A program made the position numbers and the translations under genes. A DNA stretch of 64,000 nucleotides from Dendrobium chrysotoxum (taxonomy: Eukaryota > Streptophyta > Magnoliopsida > Asparagales > Orchidaceae). Under the pieces are notes generated by a model. It was not told where the DNA came from, ran no database searches, and saw only the letters and a program-made list of their open reading frames with translations. Location: positions 30,305,591-30,369,590 of the forward strand of contig CM034300.1 of the NCBI GenBank assembly GCA_019925795.1, written 5' to 3'. Each line of letters begins with the position of its first letter. Position 1 is the first letter of the stretch. Shown here piece after piece: positions 33,622 to 44,025 of this stretch.

Positions 33622-34634
33622 CTAAAATGGAGGCAGATCCTGATCAGAAGGAGGAGGTGGCTGTGGTGGTGTGAAGTAACTATGGATGGAGGTGAAGTGT
33701 GCTCCAATCTAGGTAATATCCTGGTCGTGCTGTTGTTGCTGTTGAGCAGCATAGTCAGTAAAGCGTTGCAGGTCCTCAGCATGCCGCTGCTCCTGGGCAG
33801 CAACATAGGAGTCGAATCTGGCCTCCCACTGATCAAAGCGCTGCACCAGATGGTCAAAAGGAGAAGCGATGCGAAGGGGACCAGGTGCATCTGGTGCAGC
33901 AGGAACGGGAATAGCTTCTCCCTCTTCCTCCTCAACATCCAGGGTGGGCTCCGGATGTAGTCGGGTGCTGTGTAGGACATGGAATGAATTGTTTGTGAAG
34001 AAGTAAGGAGGGACATCGGGAGGGACTAGATACTGCAGGTCATATTTGGTTTTTAAGGTATATGCAATGATATGTCCTAAAACTAGATTGGGATGACGTC
34101 TATGACCTGGATCCCTAATAGTGGTGAGGTGCTCGATGTATCTGATAAGAAGGTCAGTGGCATTAAAGTCCCAGTGGGCCAAGATGTAATATGTGGTCAG
34201 AGACAGTAAGGGGGTGATGTGAATCTGATCCCTAGCCTTCGAGATGATGAAGGAATGAAGGACGAGATGAATGGTCTGTGTATCATTAAGGAGGGAAGTG
34301 CAAGCATTATCGTGGTAGGGTGCATTCGAATTTCGAAGAAAGTGATTGGCGACACTCCAATCATGGTCAGGGTCATTAATAATAGTGTGGATTTTGTCGC
34401 CAGTCACAGAGAGTTGAAGGATGTTATGAAAGTCCTGGGTTGTGAGTTCCACAGGACGTTGATTCACATAGGAGTGGAGGGTGGAATAGTCAGCAGAAAT
34501 GCACAGATTAGCGAAGAAAACTTGAAGAAGTTCAAGCCTAAATATAAAGGCGAGGGTAAGGATGAAAGTGAGGGAGGTGTGTGCAAAAAAATCGAGAACA
34601 GGATAGGTAAGGGTGCGGGGGTTTACTATTTTTG
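33622..34634 (-). pseudogene. Extra 3' ORF of element F, N-terminus deleted
   Basis: From SKIVNPRTLTYPVLDFF onward this is the best-preserved copy of the 3' ORF domain: LTFILTLAF, LLQVFFANL, QLSVTGDKIH, NHFLRNSN, PLLSLTTYYILAHWDFNATDLL, GHIIAYTL. A hinge with EEEEGEAIPVPAAP, a coiled stretch (QWEARFDSYVAAQEQRHAEDLQRF), a Gln run and a Pro run follow, ending at TAG (33622-33624). One in-frame TAG replaces Trp near 33709. The normal MAGGKRS start, TATA box and palindrome array are gone: the open frame instead extends into post-pol sequence up to 34749. Function unknown. Confidence 0.75.
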
Positions 34635-35274
34635 ACTGGGGGTTAAAGCATCTCAGTTGTAAAGTTACCTTCCAGACATAGGAGACGCTCTCCACAATAA
34701 GGAAGAGTAATTCACAAAACAAAAACCATACGTCATATGATAAGTGCAATCACTTGGTTTAGAAAATCATAATAATGACTCAAGACTTTGAAAACACTAT
34801 TCATATGAGGTAGATTACTGTGGGAAGATAAAATAAATCTCTATTTCAAAAACTAATATTTTAATTTTGAAGAAGATTTTTATCCAAAAGAAATAATACA
34901 CTAGTAAAGGAGTTAGAGGAAGAGAAACAATCATCAATGTTTCTTCCCTTTAACAGATCCAGTGGAATCAATCACTGCTTACCAGCTTCAAAATAAACAC
35001 ACGATAAAACTCTTAGTCAGAAATCCAGTTTATCAGAAGTAGTGAGCAGTGATCGAATTTTCAAAAGCATAAAATAGTAAAAAAAGGAGATGAACTAGTA
35101 AATAAAAACAGGTAGAAAATCACATCATAATAAATACTCAAATCAAACTAACACCAAGGCTAAAATAGAAATCAGCAGAAAAAAAAACAATATATAGCAA
35201 ATAATCAAATCAAACAGCTAACTAACAGAAGTAGAATAAAAATCAGAGAAATCAGAAATCAGCAGTCATCAGAA
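34635..35274 (-). other. Post-pol region of element F, with deletion
   Basis: About 34650-35270 matches B's 8560-9175. In B about 1.25 kb (array, TATA equivalent, ORF start) lies between this part and the 3' ORF domain; in F they are joined directly near 34640. No gene is visible here. Confidence 0.65.
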
Positions 35275-36277
35275 TCAAGCATTTATATCAATCACTCCTA
35301 ATCTGGTCCTCACAATGCTGAATGAGTCAAAGGCTAGTGGTTTAATAAATATGTCAGCCAGCTGATTTTCAGTTGCTACATGATGTAGCTCAATGTCCCC
35401 TTTTGTAACATGGTCCCTAATGAAGTGATGCCTTATATCAATGTGTTTGGTTCTGAAATGTTGGATTGAATTCTTAGAGATGCAGATGACACTAGTATTA
35501 TCACACATAAGAGAAATTGTGCACACAGGTAATCCTAAATCCAAGACTTGTTGCTTTAACCAAAGAACTTGGGCCACAAAACTTCCTATGGCAATATACT
35601 CAGCTTCAGCAGTGGAAAGTACAACTGAGTTCTATTTTCTATTGGACCAGGAGACTAAAGACTATCCTATAAATTGACAAGTTACAGAAGTGCTCTTTCT
35701 ATCCACCCTACACCCTGCAAAGTCAGAATCAGAATATCCAATAATCTCAAAAGAGATGCTGTGCCTAGGGTACCAGATTCCTAGGTTTGGGGTCCCTAAA
35801 AGATATCTAAGAATTCTCTTAACAGCAGTCAGGTGGGACTCTTTAGGATCAACCTGAAACCTAGCACAAAGATAGACACTAAACATGAAATCAGGTTGGC
35901 TAGCAGTCAGGTAAAGTAGTGATCCAATTATTCCTCTATACTTCTTCTGATTAATAGATTTTCCACTTGAATCCTTATCTAACTTAACAGAGGAGCTCAT
36001 GGGAGTGTTGATTGGCTTAGCTTTATCCATTTCATATTTCTTCAAAATGTCCTTAGTGTATTTAGATTAATTGAGAAAGGTTCCATCATCCATTTGCCTT
36101 ATGCTAAAACCCAAAAAGTAAGACAATTCTCCCATCATACTCATCTCAAACTCCTTACTCATTGTTTTAGAAAACTCATCATATAAATATTTATCAGAAG
36201 ATCCAAAAATTATATCATCAACATATATCTGGATAATGAGTAAGTCATCCCCTATTCTCCTCAGAAAAAGGGTGTTG
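35275..36277 (-). pseudogene. pol: copia pol, end of RT and RNase H (element F)
   Basis: This is the part of pol downstream of solo LTR S2. It reads RRIGDDLLIIQIYVDDIIFGSS with an intact YVDD catalytic box near 36220, FEMSMMGELSYFLGFSIRQ, then a stop, KYEMDKAKPINTPM, LTASQPDFMFSV, KRILRYLLGTPNLGIWYPRH and GYSDSDFAGCR (RNase H start). RNase H ends VIDINA and stop at 35275. A few stops interrupt it. Confidence 0.93.
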
Positions 36278-36589
36278 TGTTGAAATCCAGGATCCCGAGC
36301 ACTTAATTTTGATGGTGACAACTAATACTTACTGAGTACATATAGACTTCCATTAGATTACAAATGTTTAATCTTTGTATATGAGCACTAACATTTCAGG
36401 TCAGATGCATACCGTTAAAGATTGCTGGAGACTCAAATCGGGTAGAATAGGATGTTGAAGAGTCTGTAATTTTTATTTCTTTATTTTTTCTTTTTTGAGT
36501 CTGCCACAGAAGCATGTATGTGAAAGGAGCAACCATGCACACACACAGGGGGAGATTTTTTTTAAAAAATGATTAATTTTTTTAAGCAC

Positions 36590-37424
36590 ATCGTACTGTA
36601 CGACCTTGGATCGTACTGTACGATTGATTAAAAGTACTCAGGCTAACGGCTAATTTTCGAATGATTAAGTTTACAAACTTATTGTACTGTACGATCAATA
36701 TCGTACTGTACGATAATATGTAATTGTGAAACCCTAGCCGCCAGAATAAGTTTGGTAAGTTTTTGAATTTGATTTTCTGAACTGATCGTACTATACGATA
36801 CGGTTCGTACTGTACGATTAATTAAAACTTGCCAAAATTATCTCCCTAATCAGGAAATAAATGTTGGTTTCTATTTTATATGTCGATCGTACTGTATGAT
36901 CATATATCGTATTGTACGACTTACAGAGACGATTTCATTCGTCCCAGAGATCGTACCAGACGAAACCAAGGTTTTTTGTTCTATTCGTCCTGGACGATAT
37001 TTATATCATACAGGACAATATCAAGAAATGAACTGATCGTACTGTACGACTAGTGGAGTGCTGGACAATTGTTAGAGACGATTTCCTTCGTCCCAGCGAT
37101 CGTACCAGATGATCCCAAGAATTTTTATACTATTCGTCCTGGACGATATTCTTATCGTACAGGACGATATCATGAAAAACACTATTCATACTGTACGATT
37201 AAATGAGTGCTGGACGACTGACAGAGACGAGTTCTTTCATCCCGAGGTTCATCCCACAGTTCGTCCCGTACGAACAGTACGAATCAACAGTATCGTCCTG
37301 TACGATATACATATCATACAGTACGATATGAATAAAATTCGATACCTGTTCGTCTGTACTCGTACTGGACGGAGCTGTAATTGAACTGATCGTACTGTAC
37401 GATTATAAATCATACTGTACGAAT
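36590..37424 (+). promoter_or_regulatory. Paired palindromes of the TCGTAC-N-GTACGA class (S2 U3)
   Basis: Pair centres counted: 36597/36617, 36688/36707, 36792/36811, 36893/36913, 36991/37012, 37140/37161, 37299/37320 and 37396/37416, spacings 20, 19, 19, 20, 21, 21, 21 and 20 bp. Single sites lie near 37043 and 37192. Three pairs mix half-site types (TCGTCC with TCGTAC). The array ends about 45 bp before the TATA box. Confidence 0.85.
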
Positions 37425-37467
37425 AGAAACGCAAAAGTTAAAACTTTTAGGGTTTTCTGAAGCCTGA

Positions 37468-37475
37468 TATAAAAA
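37468..37475 (+). promoter_or_regulatory. LTR TATA box (S2)
   Basis: TATAAAAA follows the conserved GGTTTTCTGAAGCCTGA block. Element D has TTTAAAAG in the same place. It sits between the array and the hairpin leader, as in family 1. Confidence 0.68.
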
Positions 37476-37744
37476 CAACTTAAAATTTTCTTTAGGGAGT
37501 TGTTGATCAATCCTTTTGCTGTGAGAGGCTTGGAGGAGAAAGAAGGGGATTTGGTAGAGAGAAGTTTTTGGAGAGATCTAGAGCTTGAGAGAGGAAGGTG
37601 AAGGTGAGCTTGAGCGTGAGGGAGAAGTAGTGTGAGGGGATCACATGGTGGCTCCAAGCTAGCTGCATGCTTTGCTCCTCTTGTGGCTTTGGAAGCTTCA
37701 AGAAAGTTCTCAAGGGAAGAGTCACTTCAAGATCAACATCGCCA

Positions 37745-37975
37745 AGGTACTCTGACATCTCCAGGAGGGAGAAAAAGGAGAAGGTTCGCTGCCGTCACCA
37801 GGAGGGTGACATAGCGTTTGGTATTCCACCGCATCGAGGGAGGTGAAAGTGAGTATTGTAAAGGCTTCTTCGCCTTGCTGTGGGGGCAAAAGGAGAGTCA
37901 ACTTTTACTAGTGCAAATCCCAGAGTAGAGGACTCCGGGGAGTGGACGTAGGTCAAGTGACCGAACCACTATAAA
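37745..37975 (+). other. Leader hairpins with AGGAG loops and different stems (S2)
   Basis: Stem TCTCC/GGAGA, loop AGGAG (37758-37772). Stem GTCACC/GGTGAC, loop AGGAG (37794-37810). CACC/GGTG near 37827-37845. TTGC/GCAA near 37874. GAGT/ACTC around AGAGG (about 37926-37936), which in D is an 8-bp stem CCCGGAGT/ACTCCGGG with loop GGAGG. The AGTGG...CCACT hairpin with inner GGTC/GACC follows. Compared with S1 the loops are kept and the stems are changed on both sides. Confidence 0.72.
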
Positions 37976-38259
37976 AATCTCTGGTGTGTTTTTTCCTGTT
38001 TACCGTACTTTACTTTTCATGCTTTAAATTTGTGCTTTTTAATTGCTTGGTGAAAAATCAGTATTTAAATATTGTAGTGAAAAATCTAAAATTGAACTAT
38101 CAATTTCATCGTTGTGAACGTTGTATTTGCTTCCGCACATTAGCCGTTAAATTATGTTTTGAAAATACAAAAAAAAAAAAAATAGAACTCTTGTGTAGGG
38201 TTAAATTTTTAAAATACCAATTCACCCCCCCTCTTGGCGCATCTCGTACTTTCATGTTG

Positions 38260-38906
38260 TCTACGCTCCCCTTAACAAACTCTCTTTCTAACAGGAATGT
38301 GCTAAGCCTCTCATACCAAGCTCTGGGTGCCTATTTCAAACCATATAAGGCCTTTTTTAATTTGTAAACATGATTTGGATATTGGAAACTCTCAAAATCT
38401 GGGGGTTGTTCTACAAAAACATCCTCTTTTATTATCCCATTTAAAAAGGCACTCTTGACATCCATTTGAAACAGCTTAAATCCCTTATAACAGGCAAAGG
38501 CTAGTAGCACTCTAATGGCTTCCAATCTAGCTATAGGGGCAAAGGTCTCCTCAAAATCAATCCCTTCAATCTGATTATACCCCTTAGCCACCATTCTTGC
38601 CTTATTCCTAACCACCACACAAGAATCATTCATTTTATTCTTAAAGACCCACTTAGTTCCCACAATACTTTGATTTCTAGGTCTTTTTACTAACTCCCAG
38701 ACATCATTCCTTACAAATTGATTCAATTCTTCTTGCATAGCTAAGATCCAAAACTCATCCGAAAGGGCTTGATTGATGTTGGTGAGATTAGTCATTGAGA
38801 TAAAGGCAGAGTGGTTTACTTCCTTCCTAAGTCCATGCCTAGTCCTAACACCTTCAGAAGGGTCTCCTAAGATCAGTTCTTTAGGATGACTCGAAGAATA
38901 TCTCAA
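38260..38906 (-). pseudogene. pol: copia pol, RT N-terminal part (element F)
   Basis: The long frame 38906-38331 covers the linker (SSHPKELILGDPSEGVRTR) and RT fingers/palm: [51 protein letters not shown], then KKALYGLK before a stop. It is severed from the YVDD half by S2. Confidence 0.93.
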
Positions 38907-39886
38907 ATCTCTAGGCAGTGTGGTTTGAGGTTCAACCCTTTCCTCCAGATTTGCATTTTCAACCCTTGGGTAATCTCCTCTACCTCTTCTTCTTCCTCAA
39001 CTCTAGTCACCTTAGGATCAGATTCATCAAACACCATATGAGTTGTCTCTTCCACCACTAAAGTCCTCTTATTGAACACCCTAAAGGATTTCCCCACACT
39101 AGAATAGCCTAAGAACACTCCTTCATCAGATTTGTGGTCAAATTTTTCTAAGGATAATTTCCCATTGTTCAGAATGAAAACCTTACAGCCAAAGACATGG
39201 AGGTGGGACAGGTTTGGAGTTCTACCCTTAATGATCTCATAAGGTGTCTTGTTCAGATTTGATCTCAAATTCACCCTATTCAGCACATAACAGGCAGTGT
39301 TCACCGCTTCAGCCCAAAAGTATTTTGAAAGTGAATACTCAGCAAGCATGGCTCTAGTGGCTTCCACTAAGGTCCTACTCTTCCTTTCAGCTACCCCGTT
39401 TTATTGAGGGGTCCTAGGAGCTGAAAAATTGTGACTAATCCCTTGCTCCTCACAGAAACTTCCAAACTTCACTTTTTCAAACTCTCCACCATGATCATTA
39501 TGAATAGTCAAGATCTCACAACCTAACTTCCTCTGAATCCAAGTGGAGAAGGACTTAAACTCATCAAATGCCTCAGATTTGTGTGACAGAAATTTAATCC
39601 AAGTGAACCTCGAGTAGTCATCTACAATCACAAACCCATAGACTTTACCCCCTAAGCTGGCAGTGCTAATGGATCCAAAGAGATTCATGTGGAGTACTTC
39701 TAAAGGTCTAGAGGTGCTAATGTCTTTAACAGAGTGAAAAGAGGACTGGACTTGCTTCCCTAACTGACAGGCATCACACAGGTGGTCCTTAGTAAACTTA
39801 AGCTTGGGCACACCTCTAACTAAGTCCTTTTGGGTGACTCTCCTAAGGATTTTTATACTGGCATGACACAATCTCCTATGCCACAA
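38903..39886 (-). pseudogene. pol: copia pol, integrase part (element F)
   Basis: GAG-pre-integrase (MWHRRLCHAS, CDACQLGKQVQSSFHSV) leads to the core. The first catalytic Asp (HMDLFG in B and D) is Asn here (HMNLFGS), and the second is kept (IHNDHGGEF). A stop near 39401 falls just before the Glu block; reading resumes with EATRAMLAEYSLSKYFWAEAVNTACYVLNRV and FGCKVFILNNGK. Even apart from the stops, the Asp-to-Asn change should abolish integration. Confidence 0.92.
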
Positions 39887-39942
39887 CCAAGACTCATCAG
39901 CAGCAGTTTTTAAGCAAATTAAATTTTCAGCCTTAATGCAAC

Positions 39943-40310
39943 TTACATCCAGCTTGTAGACTTGTTGATCCTTTGTCCCTGCAAAATAATTTTGTCATTT
40001 AAGCTTAAAATGCAGCAAGTGGGCAGGAATTTAATGCTGTATCCTTTGTCACAGAGTTGACTGATGCTTAACAAGTTATGTTTCAGTCCATCTACAAGCA
40101 AAATAATGTCAATCATAAAACTCTTTGAATCACCAATTATACCTGAACCTACCACCCTCCTGGTGGTGTTATCTCTAAGTGTAACCTTGCCTCCAGCCCT
40201 GGCCTCCAGTGAAATGAACTGATTTGCATCTCTAGTCATGTGTCTAGAACATCCGCTGTCCAGGTACCACATGCTCTCACGAGGTCTTGTGTGAGAGCAC
40301 ACCTACAAAA
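39943..40310 (-). pseudogene. pol: copia protease part (element F)
   Basis: The frame 40302-39943 reads MWYLDSGCSRHMTRD (aspartic protease DSG), LRDNTTRRVVGSGIIG, LLVDGLKHNLLSISQLCDKGYS and FLPTCCILSLNDK. It matures the gag-pol polyprotein. This is the most intact protease here and is joined to gag in the usual single-frame manner. Downstream it is separated from the integrase frame by a short frame break at about 39890-39943. Confidence 0.9.
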
Positions 40311-42125
40311 TCATCAAACGTCAGTTTTAGGAACCCAAACAGGTTTATGTTCCTTCTTATGAAAAGAAGAATGCAATGCATGTGTGCTGTGCTGTGAAAC
40401 AGGTAATTTGGGCCTCCACACCCAATGTGTACTACGGTGAATAGTGCAGGTGTGGGAAATGTGTCCTAACATGCCACAAAAAAAACATCTAACTCTAGGA
40501 AAAGGGTTAACTAATCTACGTGGGTGATAGTGCCTCTTCCTAGGTCTGTATGAAACTTACTTTAATGATTTTAAAATAGATTCTACAAAAAGTGGAGGTG
40601 TATAAAATTGTGCAAACGTAGGAGGTGTTTCATGTTTCTCAAAAGCATTGATTTTAACTTTCAAAAATTTATTTTCTTTCTTTAAACTTGCAATTTCAAA
40701 ATTTAAAGCACCATTGCTACTCTCCACTTTACATGCCATGTTGTCCAATTCTTTAAAAGCTCTTTCTAAGTCAACATGCATTATTTTTAATGAATCATGC
40801 TCAACAATTAAATTAGAATGCTTTTTATTCAGTTCATCAAATTCATCAAGTAAAGACATGTGATTGTAATCAACAGTGGAATGATCCTTAATCAAAACAT
40901 TATGCTCTTTTTGCAAAGTCAAATAATCCAATTTCAAGCTAGCATGGGTTTTCTTAAGCTTCCTATACGATGCATGAATTTTTTTAGATATTTCAAGTAA
41001 TTGATCGTAAGTAAGCTCACATACCTCTTCCTGATCAGACTGACCAGGATGATCATCAGCCATCAGACACAGATTTGTTTCCTCTTCTTCAGCTTTGGTC
41101 TCAGAAGAGTCAGATGCAGAATCTGCCTAGAACGCCTTCTGAATCAGCTTCTTATCCTTCCTGAACTTGTGTTTCTTCTCACCCTTCTCCTTGCTTGGGT
41201 GAGTTTTAAGTGTAGAACAATCAGCCTTAATGTGTCCAGGCTTCTTGCATTCAAAACAGACAGTGTCAGATGAACCCTTAAAATTTTTGTTGGACTTACC
41301 CTTGTTCCACTTCTGAAAGTTCATGTATTTCTTCCTTAGAAAGCTTTTAAATTGCCTAGTAATCAAGGTAACATCATCACTATCAGACCCAGAAGCACTA
41401 GTATCACTCTCGTTGGCCTTCAATGCCACTGTTTTCTCCTTCTTCTTCTCACCTGCATCAAGCTGTCTTTGGTTCACCCCTTGCTCGTAAGCAATGAGTG
41501 ATCCAAGTAAGCTATCAATAGAGTAAGTATTTAAATCTTTAGATTCAATGATTGCAGTTATCTTATCATCATATGAAGAAGGCAGACATCTAAGAATTTT
41601 GTTCACTCTTTCGTAGTTTGTAAGTTCTCTACCTAAGGCATGCAAAGAAGTGACAATTTGAGTGAATCTCGTATACATTTCAGAAATGGTTTTAGTAGAT
41701 TTCATGCGAAAAAGTTCATAGTCATGAAGCAAAATGTTTAATCTAGACTGTTTGACTTCAGTTGTACCTTTATATGTGATGCACAATCTATCGCAAATTT
41801 CCTTACCAGTTGTACACGTAGAGACATGCCTGTAATCCTCAGATTTTAAAGCACAGAAAAAATAATTCAAACATTTGGCATTCAATTGTGCTAAGTCACG
41901 ATCATCAAAAGTTCAATCAGTAAAGGGCAGTTAAGTTTTAACATTGTTAATCATCCTAAAAGGTGATTCGTTTCCATCCTTAACTAGCATCCACATGCGA
42001 TAATAAATTGATTGAAGAAAAGTTGATATGCGAGTTTTCCAAAAATCAAAAGATATGTTATCAAACAATGGCGATCATGTAATTGAATAAGCTTCAGCAG
42101 TATTATGATTACCAAAGTTAGCCAT
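40311..42125 (-). pseudogene. gag: copia gag with two zinc knuckles and coiled coil (element F)
   Basis: ATG at 42125 gives MANFGNHNTAEAYSIT, then a CGA-to-TGA type stop. The capsid domain is open at 41885-41127 (MNAKCLNYFFCALKSEDY, KEICDRLCITYKGT, LNILLHDYELF, YTRFTQIVTSLHALGREL). The first CCHC knuckle (CFECKKPGHIKADC) is at 41258-41217 and intact. A coiled coil with regular Leu/Ile heptads covers 41063-40600. The second CCHC knuckle, CFFCGMLGHISHTC, lies near 40490-40450. Two well-kept knuckles mean the family had strong RNA-binding capacity, relevant to the leader hairpins. A few stops make it a pseudogene. Confidence 0.92.
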
Positions 42126-42166
42126 GGATCAAATTCAAAAGTTTTTAAACTTAAATTTTGAATCCC

Positions 42167-42178
42167 GCTCTGATACCA
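42167..42178 (-). other. Primer-binding site (initiator Met tRNA), element F
   Basis: The minus strand reads TGGTATCAGAGC, a perfect match to the plant Met-tRNA primer site, two bases inside the 5' LTR (which ends at 42181). Confidence 0.93.
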
Positions 42179-42180
42179 CT

Positions 42181-43848
42181 TGAAAGTTCGATAGGGATGT
42201 TAAGCTCTGATGAACTAGTTCCGAGGCTAACTAAGAGGGGGGGGGGGGGGGTGAATTGGTTATTTAAAAAATTTGAGAGCAAGAGCAAAAATCTTTTCTA
42301 TGATATGCAGCAGAAACAAGTAAGTACTCAACCGAAAAGATTAAACACAAATTTCACCCAAGCAGATAATCACAGAAAACTAAAGTGTAGAAAGTAATCA
42401 GAAAGAACACACCAGATTTTTATAGTGGTTCGGTCAACTTGACCTACATCCACTCCCCGGAGCCTCCCCTCCGGGTATTGCACTAACTCAAAGTATCTCT
42501 TCTTTTGCTCCCACAGCAAGGCGGAGAAGCCTGTATAAACACCTCCTTTCCACCAACAGGTTGAGGCAGAGAACCCAACCTCCTTTTGCTTCCTCCTGAA
42601 GCAGGCAGAGAACCTCAGACTCCTTTCTCTTCCTCCTGAAGCGGGCAGAGAACCCCAGATCTTCTTACAAACGATCCTCTCCCAAAGAACACCAACACGA
42701 TGAAAGACAACGAGCGGAGAAGACGACTCTGATCCTTGCTTGGAGCAACCTTCGTGAACCCCTTATGAACTCCCCCTCACAAGATCCTCTCTCTCTCCCC
42801 CAAACTCTCTCTCTCTCTCTAGCATTTGTCTGGAAAGGAAAGTGGCAAAAGATTTTTCTTATTGAAAGAAAATGATCTTTTATAGGAGGGCTCAAAATTT
42901 GCCCTAAATCTCAACTGGTCGGCCTATATCGTCCAGGACGATCGATAGATCATCCTGTACGATCAGTTCAAAATCAGCTGTTTCAGCCTGGACGATCTGG
43001 CTCTTCTGGATGATCAGTGGAAAAAGTTGTTCATATCATCCCGTATGATTTTGCGATGGTCCAGGATGATTAGTGTAAATTCAGAATTTCGTCCAAAAGA
43101 CTGCTCTAGTCATCCAGAAAAACTTGTGTTAGATGACCCAAAAATGACTTGATCATCCCGGACGATAAGGATATCATCCTGTATGATTAGTTCAAAACGT
43201 GCCCAAATCATCCTGAGCATCGCTCTAGACGTACATCTGAAACATACTAGACGATCATGATCATCCAGGCCAATCCTGTGATCGTCTAGGACGATATAAT
43301 CGTATCAATAAAGTATTAATTGCTTTCCTTAATTAACAGACTAATTTAGGCCTGATTATACTAGATCTCTAGGATGATACACGTATCGTCCGGGATGATC
43401 AGACCAAATATCTTAAAATAAAAACTTGCCTAACTTGATCTGGCAGCTGAGAGTTTTTAATTTGAGTATATCATCCCGTATGATGTCTGGATTGTCCAGG
43501 ATGATCTGCTTAATCAGATAGACTTAACTTTGTTGCCCTAATTAGAGTTTCTATTTTTACTTGATCGTCCAGGACGATGTGAATATCGTCCAGGACGATT
43601 TGAACAAAAATTGAACAGAAACTCTAATTCATTCAAGCTCTCCCCTTGAGTGTGTGTGCAAGGTTACTTAGCTAGGGGATCAGTTACATTACAATTGACT
43701 CAAGAAAAGGAAAACAATATATTTAGACACACTTGGACCCGATCTTGAGTTGGCTTGAGTTGCTCTTGATCTTTTGTGCCTGAAATGGGTTAGCCAAGCA
43801 AAACACAATAGAAACATGTTTGTCATCATCAAAACTAGATTTGCAGCA
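42181..43848 (-). repeat. 5' LTR of element F
   Basis: It is 1668 bp on the minus strand, starting TGCTGCAAATCTAG at 43848 and ending CGAACTTTCA at 42181. It is colinear with the 3' LTR, with TATAAAAG at 42884-42877, hairpins at about 42660-42460 and a poly-C tract (about 14 G on the plus strand, near 42238-42251). Differences from the 3' LTR are visible but modest. Confidence 0.95.
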
Positions 43849-43941
43849 ATAACCAACTTTTTTATAAATCTTTTGGATTAATTGATTGCACCTGATCATC
43901 ATTGATGATCTCACTATCATCCTAGATGATCTGGCTAATTC

Positions 43942-43951
43942 TATATAAATA
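43942..43951 (+). promoter_or_regulatory. Internal TATA box before the 3' ORF (element E)
   Basis: TATATAAATA followed by GCCC lies 75 bp upstream of the ATG at 44026. A palindrome ends about 18 bp upstream. The intervening 5' leader is rich in C and T. This is the clearest case of the internal promoter in a family-1 element. Confidence 0.75.
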
Positions 43952-44025
43952 GCCCAACTCCATGGTCTTCTTCACTCCAATTCTCTAATACTTCTTCCTT
44001 CTCCTTTAAAATCTAAACCTTTGTA

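Larger units (their letters stand above)
36278..38254 (+). repeat. Solo LTR S2 (family 2) with 5-bp TSD TGTTG
   Basis: It starts TGTTGAAATCCAGGATCC and ends CTCGTACTTTCA, 1977 bp. TSD copies TGTTG are at 36273-36277 and 38255-38259, and F's RT frame resumes on both sides. It has the CACACACACAGGGGGAGA block near 36537, the TCGTAC-type palindrome array, TATAAAAA at 37468-37475, hairpins (37745-37975) and a poly-C tract near 38224. It differs from S1 throughout U3 but shares the leader hairpin layout and both LTR ends. Confidence 0.96.
31708..43848 (-). mobile_element. Element F: full-length Sirevirus-type element, TSD ATAAC
   Basis: TSD copies ATAAC are at 31703-31707 and 43849-43853. On the minus strand: 5' LTR (43848-42181), primer site, gag (42125-about 40310), pol (about 40302-35275, interrupted by solo LTR S2), 3' ORF (34634-33622), purine tracts and 3' LTR (33338-31708). 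Without S2 it is about 10.2 kb. It sits inside the internal promoter region of E. Relatively few stops make it one of the better-preserved copies. Confidence 0.96.

Noticed and set aside
36541..37424. Bacterial-type operators or terminators from the many inverted repeats
   Set aside because: The context is entirely plant retrotransposon; no bacterial gene or T-run terminator architecture is present.
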